From Chloroflexota bacterium (lineage in GTDB: Bacteria > Chloroflexota > Dehalococcoidia > UBA2979), in the NCBI GenBank assembly GCA_009837285.1, contig VXTU01000020.1:1-48021 (forward strand): 48,021 nucleotides of DNA, given 5' to 3'. The notes beneath the pieces were generated by a model, which was given only the letters and a program-made list of their open reading frames with translations, was not told the DNA's origin and did no database searches. Made by a program: the position numbers and the translations under genes. Shown here piece after piece: positions 19,508 through 28,815 of this stretch; within the stretch, counting starts at the first letter, position 1; each line of letters begins with the position of its first letter.

Positions 19508-20956
19508 CTAGAGGGTGATGAGGTCGAGCGAAGCAGACTGCTCCGCGGTGGGCTCCGCTCAGCAGAACCAGCTCTCAGTCAGGCCCGGCGTCGCCGGCAG
19601 CACGCGCCTCGGCGCGGCCGTCGCCGGCGCGGGCTGGCCGGTTGCCTCGGTCACCATGTCGCGGATGAGGCCGAACGTGCGGGCGTGGCCGGCGTGGATG
19701 TCGGCGTGCTGCTCGGCGACGAGGTCGGCGATGGCGCGTTGCAGCGGGTCGATGCGCTCGTCGAGCGGGCGCCACTCGTAGGTCAGCGCCTCGGCGTCGT
19801 ATTCACCGAGCAGGCCCTGCGTGTGTGTTGGCGCGATCAGCGGCGAACCGGGCGGCAGCAGTAGCCGCAGCCCGTACTGCACCGGCGGCACGCGCTCGAC
19901 CAGGCCGTGCGCCTCGATGAACGTGAGCATGTCCGCGAGGTCCTCGGCGGTCGTCCACGGCGTGAACGTCATCCACGTCGGCCGCAGCGCCAGCCCGGCC
20001 GTGTCGCACGCCTCGATGGCTGGTACGAGGTCGGCGGCGGTGTGTCCCTTGTCTAGCTGGCGAAGCACCTCGTCGCTGGTCGCCTCGAACGCCGAGGTGA
20101 CGAAGAGGCAGCCGAACTCGCGCAGGCGCGGCAGCAGGTCGGCCTGCTCCAACAGGTGCTCGACCTTGGCCGTGAAATCGAAACTCAGCTCGGGGTGGCG
20201 GTCGTGCAGCCCCTCTGCGATCGCGAGCGAGTGCGGGACGGCGTTGAGGAAGTCCGGGTCGCCAAACGTGATGTGCGCGGCGCCGGCGGCGACCTGCTGG
20301 TCGATATCCGCGAGCACCACCTCGGGGGCGACGAGGCGTAGCCGGCCGTCGTAGGCGGCCGTCACCGGGCAATGCAGGCACTGGTGCGCGCACCCGCGGG
20401 TCGCCTCGACGTACCCGGCGACGGAGAAGCCGTGTTCGGTCTGGAGCTGCGCGTAGCGGTCGAGTGCGGGCAGGCCGGCGCGGTCGGGGACGGGATAGTC
20501 CTGGCGGACGAACGCGGCGTCCGGCGCGTCGAACCCGTCGATGCCGTCGCCCGCCGCGACGCGGTCGGCGAGGTCGCAGAGCGCGGGCTCGTACTCGCCG
20601 CCGGCGACCGCGTCGACGACTCCGCTCGCGCGCAGGTCGCCGAGCAGGCCCGCGTAGAGGCCGTACAGCGCGATCGGTACGTCCGGTCGCAGCGCGCGCA
20701 GCTGCGGGATCAGCTGCTGCGCCAGTCTGGCCGGCGTGTGCATGGGGATCGACAGCGCGATCAGGTCCGCCACCCCCACGCGCGCCTCGTCGAGCGGGTC
20801 GACGCCGAGGTCAATCACGTCGACGTGGTGACCGCGCGCCCGCAGGGCAGCGGCTGGCGCAGCGAGGCCGACGGGCTGGTGGCCCATCTCGTACGTCGAG
20901 AGCAGCAGGACGCGCGCGCCCTGGGTGCGCGCAGAGGCCTGAGTGCTGTCGGGCAC
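19508..20956 (-). CDS. CUAEP-tail B12-binding radical SAM selenoprotein (UGA = Sec)
   Basis: Radical SAM enzyme with an N-terminal cobalamin-binding-type domain (about residues 14-130; ARVLLLSTYEMGHQPVGL) and the cluster motif RGCAHQCLHC (Cys189, Cys193, Cys196). The track ORF stops at TGA after ESWFC. Reading through TGA gives U-AEP-TAEQSASLDLITL and a TAG at 19508, so the tail is C-U-A-E-P, the mark of the CUAEP/CCAEP-tail radical SAM family in which the U is selenocysteine. A hairpin like a bacterial SECIS follows the UGA, and selA is in this window. Product 482 aa with Sec466. The GTG start overlaps the nfuA stop (TAGTG), so translation is coupled. Substrate unknown. Confidence 0.88.
19528..19546 (-). 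ncRNA. Bacterial SECIS-like hairpin
   Basis: Twelve nucleotides after the UGA, GCGGAGCA-GUC-UGCUUCGC forms an 8-bp stem (one G-U pair) with loop GUC. The apex AGCAGUCUGCU closely resembles the E. coli fdhF SECIS apex GCAGGUCUGC recognised by SelB. Position and apex fit a selenocysteine insertion element inside the coding region. Confidence 0.75.
19559..19561 (-). other. In-frame UGA selenocysteine codon
   Basis: TGA between TGC (Cys) and GCG-GAG-CCC (Ala-Glu-Pro), which yields the CUAEP motif. The frame stays open for 16 further codons to a TAG. Confidence 0.82.
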
Positions 20957-21573
20957 TACTTCTTCGAGGGCTGGAAGTAGGGGTTCGCGCCGGAGGCGTG
21001 GTCGGTCGCGTCGGCGACCTCCTCGATCTCCGGGACGGCTTCCTTGATCGCGACCTCGATGCCTTGCTTGAGCGTCACGTCGGCGAGGCCGCAGCCCTGG
21101 CAGCCGCCGCCGAGCTGGATGTAAGCCACTTTGCCCTCGACACCGAGCAGGTCGACGAAGCCGCCGTGGGCGGCGATGCCGGGGTTGATGCTCGTGTCGA
21201 AGAGGTGCTGGATCCGCATCGCCAGCGGGTCGCGCCACGACGGGTTCGGGTTGTCGAACTCGAAGCCGTTGACGCCCTCGCCCTTGTACTCCCAGTGCAC
21301 CGCGATGCCGTCGAGGTACTCGGCGTTCGCCCCCTCGACGAAGACGGAGAGACCGTCGAAGTCAAGCTCGTAGTCCTCCTCGGGCTCGCGGCCCTCGTCG
21401 ACCATCGAGAGCAGGTGCTCGAAGCCGTGCGCGTTGCGCTTCGTGATCTGGAGGCGGATGCCGGAGACGGGCGGATCGCCCGCGTTGTCGATCAGGTTCT
21501 TGAGGCGGTCGATGGCGGGCTCCGTCATGGAGACCTCGGGGCCGCGCTCTTCGATGTCTGATGCGTGCGTCAT
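20956..21573 (-). CDS. nfuA: NfuA-type iron-sulfur cluster carrier
   Basis: Two-domain Fe-S biogenesis protein of 205 aa. The N-terminal part (MTEPAIDRLKNLIDNAG...RLQITKRNAHGFEHLLSMVDEG) is a degenerate A-type (IscA/HesB-like) domain. The C-terminal Nfu domain HGGFVDLLGVEGKVAYIQLGGGCQGCGLADVTLKQGIE has the CxxC cluster site. The start is the ATG giving MTHASDIEE, with GAGG 8 nt upstream; the track ORF is 50 codons longer without support. Its TAG stop overlaps the GTG of the downstream radical SAM gene, so it may supply clusters to that enzyme (inference). Divergent from acsA across 142 bp. Confidence 0.9.
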   Translation of the reverse strand: MTHASDIEERGPEVSMTEPAIDRLKNLIDNAGDPPVSGIRLQITKRNAHGFEHLLSMVDEGREPEEDYELDFDGLSVFVEGANAEYLDGIAVHWEYKGEGVNGFEFDNPNPSWRDPLAMRIQHLFDTSINPGIAAHGGFVDLLGVEGKVAYIQLGGGCQGCGLADVTLKQGIEVAIKEAVPEIEEVADATDHASGANPYFQPSKK

Positions 21574-21663
21574 CTTCAATCCTCGCGCTGGCACTAGGGT
21601 AGCGGATCGCGGAGCGACGCGCGCCCCACCTGCGGATGGAGTCTCGACGCGGCGGCGCTGCGA

Positions 21664-21669
21664 TATACT
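21664..21669 (+). promoter_or_regulatory. Candidate -10 box for acsA
   Basis: TATACT (5/6 match) lies 46 nt before the acsA ATG in the nfuA/acsA divergent spacer. The best -35-like sequence, TCGACG at 21644, leaves only a 14-bp spacer, so the call rests on the -10. Confidence 0.35.
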
Positions 21670-21715
21670 CGGCGCACCTGTTTCCGGAGCGCCGGTCAGC
21701 GGAGGGAGACCCGTT

Positions 21716-23464
<1,749 letters not shown>

Positions 23465-23604
23465 CGCACCGGGCTGCGCGCGCTGCGCCGACCGTGCCGC
23501 GCGCCGCGCCGGGACGAGGTTGGAGACACACCGGGGCCGCCCGCACGGGCGGCCTCGATCCACGCGGGGCGGCGGCCATGCCCGCCTCCACGAGGAGTGA
23601 GCTG

Positions 23605-24747
23605 ATGACCACAGACACCGCCGAGATCGCGATCCACCGCGGGCTCAAGGAGGTCTACTTCGACCGTAGCGAGACCTGCTTCATCGACGGCCGCGCCGGC
23701 AAGCTCCAGTACCGCGGCTACACCATCGACGACCTCGCCACGCGCTCGACGTTCGAGGAGACCGCGTACCTGCTCCTCCACGGCGAGCTGCCCTCGCAGG
23801 CTCAGCTCGACGCCTTCGACGCCGAGCTGAAGTCCGCCCGCAACCTCCCCGGCGAGATCATCGACGTGATCCGGCTGGTCCAGGACGCGCACCCCATGGA
23901 CGTGCTGCGCACCGCCGTCTCGGCGCTGGCCGCGACCGACCCGGAGACGGGCGACAAGTCCCACAACGCGACGCTGCGCAAGGGCGTGCGGCTCACCTCG
24001 CAGGTGCCGACCATCGTGATGGCGCACCACGCCATCCGCGAGGGTCGCGACCCCGTCGAGCCCAGCCCGACGCTCTCGCATGCCGCGAACTTCCTCTACA
24101 TGCTCGACGGCAACGAGCCGAGCGACGACGCGGCCGCGCTGATGGACAAGGACTTCATCCTCCACGCCGAGCACGGCTCGAACGCCTCGTCGTTCACGGC
24201 GCGCGTCGTGACCGGCACGCAGGCGGACCTGCACAGCTCGATCACCGCCGCCATCGCGGCGCTGTCCGGACCATCGCACGGCGGCGCGGCTGAGAACGTC
24301 ATGCAGATGGCACGCGAGATCGAGGAGCCGGAGCGCGCGGCCGACTACGTCAAGGAGCTGCGCTCACGCAGCCAGCCGGTCATGGGCTTCGGCCACCGGG
24401 TGTACCGCGCCGAGGACCCGCGCGCCCGCCACCTGCGCGAGGGCGTGCAGCGGCTCAGCGCCGAGAAGGGCGAGCCGAAGTGGTACGCCATCCTCGAGGC
24501 GGTGCAGGAGGCGATGCGCCCCTACGGCCGGCTGGGCGTGAACGTGAACGTCGACTTCTTCGCGGGCGTCATCTACTACCTGCACGGCATCCCGCAGGAC
24601 CTCTTCGTCCCGATCTTCGCGGTGGGGCGTGTGCCGGGGTGGACGGTGCAGGTGCTGGAGCAGATGGAGAACAACATCCTCCTCCGCCCGCTGCTCCACT
24701 ACGTCGGCCCCCTGGACCGCGAGTACGTCCCGATCGAGGCGCGGTAG
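23605..24747 (+). CDS. gltA: Citrate synthase
   Basis: Condenses acetyl-CoA with oxaloacetate. Small dimeric-type enzyme of 380 aa (like Bacillus CitZ). Catalytic residues sit in LHAEHGSNASSFTARV (first His), GFGHRVYRAEDPRARHL (second His) and NVNVDFFAGVIYYLHGIP (Asp). A 2-methylcitrate synthase role cannot be excluded from sequence alone, but no prp genes are nearby. The ATG has GAGGAG about 8 nt upstream; the 37 extra codons of the track ORF lie in the spacer after acsA. Confidence 0.93.
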   Translation: MTTDTAEIAIHRGLKEVYFDRSETCFIDGRAGKLQYRGYTIDDLATRSTFEETAYLLLHGELPSQAQLDAFDAELKSARNLPGEIIDVIRLVQDAHPMDVLRTAVSALAATDPETGDKSHNATLRKGVRLTSQVPTIVMAHHAIREGRDPVEPSPTLSHAANFLYMLDGNEPSDDAAALMDKDFILHAEHGSNASSFTARVVTGTQADLHSSITAAIAALSGPSHGGAAENVMQMAREIEEPERAADYVKELRSRSQPVMGFGHRVYRAEDPRARHLREGVQRLSAEKGEPKWYAILEAVQEAMRPYGRLGVNVNVDFFAGVIYYLHGIPQDLFVPIFAVGRVPGWTVQVLEQMENNILLRPLLHYVGPLDREYVPIEAR

Positions 24748-24880
24748 GGCTCGTAGATGGCTCTGTACCGCGTTGGCGAGACCGAAGGCTCCGTGAGCGA
24801 GATCCCCGACCTCGCTTACGCTGTACGCGCGTGCTGAAGGGGCTCTTTGGCGCCCACCTGCGCTACTCTGACCTCATCGC

Positions 24881-25072
24881 CTAAGGCCTGCCCGCGGGCT
24901 TCCAGCACTCGAGCTCAGGGTCGAAGTCTTTCCAAGCGTCTGCCGGGACGAAACCGACGTCGCGGGTGGCGGTTACGCAGACGGGGCCGTCATCCGTGGC
25001 TAAGACGAGCGCCAGCCCGAGCAACACGGCGCCCACGATGTACTCGACGGCCTTGAGCTCCCACGGAGGCAT
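24881..25072 (-). CDS. Possible 63-aa membrane protein
   Basis: MPPWELKAVEYIVGAVLLGLALVLATDDGPVCVTATRDVGF... has one clear hydrophobic helix (about residues 10-26) followed by a polar part with two cysteines. The amino-acid make-up looks like a real small membrane protein, but there is no convincing ribosome-binding site before the ATG and I know no family for it. It lies in an otherwise gene-free stretch and points toward gltA. Confidence 0.4.
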   Translation of the reverse strand: MPPWELKAVEYIVGAVLLGLALVLATDDGPVCVTATRDVGFVPADAWKDFDPELECWKPAGRP

Positions 25073-25502
25073 GGCTGGAGTGTAAACAGGCGCGCAGCAA
25101 TCTTTGCACTGGCTACGCGATCACCCAGACGTGCTCCGGAGGCGGGTCTCTTGTGTTCGCCGACGGGTACAGCAGTGAGCGAAGGGCAAAGCGAAACCGC
25201 GCATTCTCGGTTGCCCGAAACTGCGCGGTCTCTCGCCTCGCTAGGTTTCCGCTCACCCCAGGAAGCCGTCCAGCGGACCGGAACTTGGCTTCTGGGGCAC
25301 CCCCGCTCGGCTGATTTGCACTCTAGGGACTCCAGACCCGCCCGTGCGTGAGTTGCGCACATCGTTTTCCCCAATACGTGCACGCCATCCACGATGCGAC
25401 CGAACGACGCCTCGATCCGGCTCCTCGACGCGGGGCAGCAGCGCGTACACCAGATTGCGGTAGGCTGCGCCACGACCCGAACCCGACCAGAGGCGGTGTC
25501 CG
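25073..25502. other. 430-bp stretch without a convincing gene
   Basis: Base composition is less GC-rich than the flanking genes. The track ORFs here (157 aa and 99 aa on the minus strand) have Arg/Ser/Pro-rich translations without recognisable domains. One notable element is ACCGCGCA (25196-25203) with TGCGCGGT (25222-25229), a perfect 8-bp inverted repeat around an 18-nt loop. I see no tRNA, no known ncRNA motif and no mobile-element end. Confidence 0.4.
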
Positions 25503-26102
25503 ATGCGTGAGAGCGTCCGCGAGGTGATCGAGGGGTACGAGCCCCAGCGCATGGAGGGCGACGCGCTCGTCCCGGCCGCCGTGATGGTCCTGCTCTACGA
25601 GCGAGACGGCGAGGAGCACCTGCTCTTCCAGGTCCGCACGCACCACGTCGAGCACCACAAGGGTGAGATCAGCCTTCCCGGCGGCGCGCAGGACCCCGAG
25701 GACGCCACGCTCCTCATGACCGCGCTCCGCGAGACCGAGGAGGAGATCGGCGTCGCCGCGGGCGATATCGAGATCTACGGCCAACTCGACGACACGCCCA
25801 CGCGGTCGAACTTCGTGATGAGCCCCTTCGTCGGGGCGATCACCGCGCCCGCCCCGTACCCGTTCGCGTTCGCGGAGATCGAGGTCGCCGAGCTGCTCGA
25901 GGTGCCGCTGAGCCGGCTCGTATCGGGCGACGCGCTGGAGTGGACGGAGCCGCGGCCGGGGATGCGGATGCCCGCGTTCCGCCACGGCGAGCACCTGATC
26001 TTCGGCGCCACCGCACGCGTCATCGACCGCTTCGTGCGGCTGATCGGGCCCGCGCTGGGCGCCGAGCCGCTCCCGACCGGGGACGCCTGGCCCACGCAGT
26101 GA
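25503..26102 (+). CDS. Nudix hydrolase, CoA pyrophosphatase type
   Basis: Nudix box GGAQDPEDATLLMTALRETEEEIG (Gx5Ex7REUxEExGU; the Gx5E part reads GAQDPED). It is preceded by FQVRTHHVEHHKGEISLPGG, which is the CoA-pyrophosphatase (NudL/YeaB) sub-signature, so the likely reaction is CoA to 3',5'-ADP plus phosphopantetheine. 199 aa. ATG preceded by AGAGGCGG. Its stop overlaps the GTG of the next gene (GTGA), so they form a translationally coupled pair. Confidence 0.88.
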   Translation: MRESVREVIEGYEPQRMEGDALVPAAVMVLLYERDGEEHLLFQVRTHHVEHHKGEISLPGGAQDPEDATLLMTALRETEEEIGVAAGDIEIYGQLDDTPTRSNFVMSPFVGAITAPAPYPFAFAEIEVAELLEVPLSRLVSGDALEWTEPRPGMRMPAFRHGEHLIFGATARVIDRFVRLIGPALGAEPLPTGDAWPTQ

Positions 26103-26734
26103 CGCTGCTGCTGCTCCGTCACGCCGAGTCCGAGGGCAACGCGACCGGCCGCATCCAGGGATGGTCCGACCACGGACTCACGGAGCTCGGGCGCCGGCAG
26201 GCCGAAGCGGCCGGGCGGCACCTCGCGGACTCGGGCGCCGTCGCCCTCTACAGCAGCACGCTGCGCCGCGCGCGCGACACCGCCGAGGTCGTCGCGAAGC
26301 ACACCGGCCTCGAGGTCGTCGACGCGCCGGACCTGCGCGAGTACCGCTTCGGGGAGGCGCAGGGGCTTCTCTGGTCCGAAGCCGAGGAGCGCTTCGGCTT
26401 GGTCGGCCGGGACTGGGGCGCGGGCGGCATTCCCGGCGAGGAGGGCACGCCAGCGTTCCGCGACCGGGTCGAGCGACAGATCGAGGAGCTCGCACAGCGT
26501 CATGCCTCGGACGTTGCGATCGCCGTCATCCACGGGGGCGTGCTCGGCGCGTTCGTCTCGCGCCTGATGGGCCTCGATGACGGCGAGTATGCCCAGATCT
26601 ACGGCACGAACTGCGGGATCACGACCCTCACCCAGGGCATGGATGGCAAGACGGCCGTCGCCGGGCTCAACGGCGTGCATCACCTGCGTGAGCTCGGCGA
26701 GATCGCGAAGGAGCCCTGGCTCGCCCGCGAGTAG
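26099..26734 (+). CDS. Histidine phosphatase family protein
   Basis: Phosphoglycerate-mutase-like phosphatase: LLRHAESEGN (RHG-type motif with the phospho-His), YSSTLRRARDTAEVVA, LREYRFGEAQG and VIHGGVLGAFVSRLMGL with the second catalytic His. 211 aa. The substrate is not evident; related proteins act on sugar phosphates, cobalamin precursors or nucleotides. The GTG start uses the 4-nt GTGA overlap with the Nudix stop; the longer track ORF overlaps that gene out of frame and is not credible. Confidence 0.88.
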   Translation: MTLLLLRHAESEGNATGRIQGWSDHGLTELGRRQAEAAGRHLADSGAVALYSSTLRRARDTAEVVAKHTGLEVVDAPDLREYRFGEAQGLLWSEAEERFGLVGRDWGAGGIPGEEGTPAFRDRVERQIEELAQRHASDVAIAVIHGGVLGAFVSRLMGLDDGEYAQIYGTNCGITTLTQGMDGKTAVAGLNGVHHLRELGEIAKEPWLARE

Positions 26735-26766
26735 TGCACGGGCCCCGCATATGGCGCCTGCCTCGT

Positions 26767-26795
26767 TTGATTCGTCTCGCGAGCCTCGTTAGTGT
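26767..26795 (+). promoter_or_regulatory. Candidate promoter for the NCS2 permease
   Basis: TTGATT, 17-bp spacer, TAGTGT in a locally AT-richer stretch about 60 nt before the permease ATG. The -10 matches only weakly. Confidence 0.3.
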
Positions 26796-26854
26796 TGCCA
26801 GACCGTTAGGCGACCCGGTATCAGAGGGTTCGCGGCAAGAACCGATCGAGGGAC

Positions 26855-28591
26855 ATGACGGCAACCCAGGCGGACGAGCACGTGCGCTACGAGCCCGACG
26901 AGCGCCCGCCGTGGCCGGTGGCCGCGGGCGTCGGTGCACAGGCCGCGCTGGTCACAGTGCCGGGCGTCGTCATCACCGTCGTGATCGTGGCCCGCATCGC
27001 GGAGCAGCCCGAGTCCTACATCACGTGGGCGGTCTTCGCGGCCATGCTCATCAGTGGCGCCACCACCGTCCTGCAGGCGGCTCGCGTCGGCCGGGTGGGC
27101 GCCGGACACGTCCTGATCATGGGTACGTCAGGCGCGTTCATCGCGGTCTGCGTCGCCGCACTGGTCGAGGGCGGACCGGCGACGATGGCGAGCCTCATCG
27201 TGATCTCCTCGCTCTTCCAATTCGCGATGGCGTCGAGGCTGTCACTGCTGCGGCGGGTGTTCACCCCGGTCATGGCCGGCACCGTGATCATGCTGATCGC
27301 CGCGACCGTGATGCCCATCGTGTTCGACACCTTGGTCGACGTGCCCGCGGACGCATCCGACGCGGCGGGGCCCGTGACGGGGCTCGCCACCATCGGCGTG
27401 GTGCTCGGGCTCGTGTTGCGTGGGCCGGCGGCATGGCGGCTGTGGTCGCCGCTCGTCGGCGTCATCGTTGGGTGCGCCGTGGCCGGGCTGTTCGGGATCT
27501 ACGACCTGCAGCCGGTGCTGGATGCAGCGTGGATTGGTGTGCCGGGTGGAGGCTGGCCCGGCTTCGACGTGACGCCGGGAGAGGAGTTCTGGGCCCTGCT
27601 TCCCGCGTTCATCGTCGTGACACTGGTCGGGGCCGTGGAGACGGTCGGCGACGGTATTGCCATCCAACGAGTCTCGCGACGCTCGCCACGGGCAACCGAC
27701 TTCCGCGTGGTCCAGGGGGCACTGAACGCCGACGGTATGGGCAACCTGCTGTCCGGACTCGCCGGAACGCTGCCGAACACGACGTACTCGTCCAGCATCT
27801 CGCTCGCGGAGGTCACCGGAGTGGCCGCGAGGAGGGCCGGCATCGCCATCGGCGCGATCACGGTGGTGCTCGCGTTCCTGCCCAAGTTTGCCGCGCTGCT
27901 GGTCGCGATCCCCGGGCCGGTGGTTGCCGCGTACGTGACCGTGCTCCTCGCGCTGCTGTTCGTGCAGGGCATGCGCATGGTCGTGCAGGACGGGCTGGAC
28001 CACCGCAAGGCTGCAATCGCGGGCGTCGCGTTCTGGGTGGGCGTCGGCTTCCAGAACGAGGCGATCTTCCCGGACCTGCTCGGGCCCTTCGCGGGCGTGC
28101 TGCTCGGCAACGGCATGACGTCGGGCGCGCTCGCGGCCGTGATCATGATCCTGTTCATGGAGCTCACCGGGCCGAGGCGGCGACGCCTGCAGGTCCCGCT
28201 CGAGATGGAAGCACTCCCGGCCATCGACACGTTCCTGCGGGCGTTCGCCTCGCGAAGCGGCTGGAACGTGGCTACGACCGAACGACTCGTCTCGGCCGGG
28301 GAAGAGACGCTGGCCGTGCTGCAACAGGCCGGCGGGGGGGACGGCGCCGGCCCGGCAAGGCGTGTCGCGGTGGTCGCTCGTATGGAAGGCACGCTCGCGC
28401 AGGTCGAGTTCGTGACCCTCACGGAGGGCGTCAACATCGAGGATCAGCTGGCGTTCCTGGCCGAACTGCCGCCCATCCCCGACGAGGAGGAGATCTCGCT
28501 CCGTCTGCTCCGGCACCACGCGTCGTCCGTGCAGCATCAGAAGTATCACGGGATCGACATCGTCACCGTCGAGGTCGAGGGCGAGCGCTGA
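26855..28591 (+). CDS. NCS2 nucleobase permease with C-terminal ATPase-like domain
   Basis: The first 440 or so residues form a multi-pass transporter of the xanthine/uracil permease (SLC23/NCS2) family: GHVLIMGTSGAFI, FVVTLVGAVETVGDGIAIQRVS (the conserved ETxGD-like segment), LSGLAGTLPNTTYSSSISLAEVTGVAARR. About 135 residues follow, which is not usual for the family. In them, WNVATTERLVSAGEETLAVL and LRLLRHHASSVQHQKYHGIDIVTVEV resemble a degenerate RsbW-like histidine-kinase-type ATPase domain. 578 aa in all. The extra domain might sense or regulate transport (inference). ATG after a short purine stretch. Confidence 0.85.
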   Translation: MTATQADEHVRYEPDERPPWPVAAGVGAQAALVTVPGVVITVVIVARIAEQPESYITWAVFAAMLISGATTVLQAARVGRVGAGHVLIMGTSGAFIAVCVAALVEGGPATMASLIVISSLFQFAMASRLSLLRRVFTPVMAGTVIMLIAATVMPIVFDTLVDVPADASDAAGPVTGLATIGVVLGLVLRGPAAWRLWSPLVGVIVGCAVAGLFGIYDLQPVLDAAWIGVPGGGWPGFDVTPGEEFWALLPAFIVVTLVGAVETVGDGIAIQRVSRRSPRATDFRVVQGALNADGMGNLLSGLAGTLPNTTYSSSISLAEVTGVAARRAGIAIGAITVVLAFLPKFAALLVAIPGPVVAAYVTVLLALLFVQGMRMVVQDGLDHRKAAIAGVAFWVGVGFQNEAIFPDLLGPFAGVLLGNGMTSGALAAVIMILFMELTGPRRRRLQVPLEMEALPAIDTFLRAFASRSGWNVATTERLVSAGEETLAVLQQAGGGDGAGPARRVAVVARMEGTLAQVEFVTLTEGVNIEDQLAFLAELPPIPDEEEISLRLLRHHASSVQHQKYHGIDIVTVEVEGER

Positions 28592-28698
28592 ACACCCGAA
28601 CGTGAGTGCAGGCGCTCCGGCTTGCTCCTGCGTCCGCCACGCTGGTCGCCCGCCGTCACAGGCCTCAGCGCCTGGCGTAGGCGACCTCGTACAGGCCG

Positions 28699-28766
28699 AT
28701 GCGAGTTCACGTTCACATGCGAGTTAATGCTCGCTTCACATATCAGCTAATATCACACTCATGTGA
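28699..28766 (+). promoter_or_regulatory. AT-rich leader with repeats upstream of the liv operon
   Basis: Contains ATGCGAGTT twice at an 18-bp interval (28699 and 28717), tandem GTTCAC, GCGAG-ttaatg-CTCGC, and a TCACA-ctca-TGTGA inverted repeat (28753-28766). TAATAT at 28748 could be a -10. The arrangement looks like operator sites for a transcription factor in front of an amino-acid transporter. The rest of the 224-bp spacer (28592-28698) shows nothing else. Confidence 0.45.
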
Positions 28767-28815
28767 GACTCAGTACGTGATCGGCCCGACAATCGAGGGC
28801 GGACAGGGGGGCGTC

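Noticed and set aside
24757-24894. Short plus-strand ORFs after gltA (26 and 17 codons)
   Set aside because: No ribosome-binding site, no recognisable sequence and too short to separate from chance.
25000-25552. Minus-strand ORFs of 157 and 99 aa upstream of the Nudix gene
   Set aside because: Low-complexity Arg/Ser/Pro translations, overlapping each other in different frames; no domain or ribosome-binding site seen.
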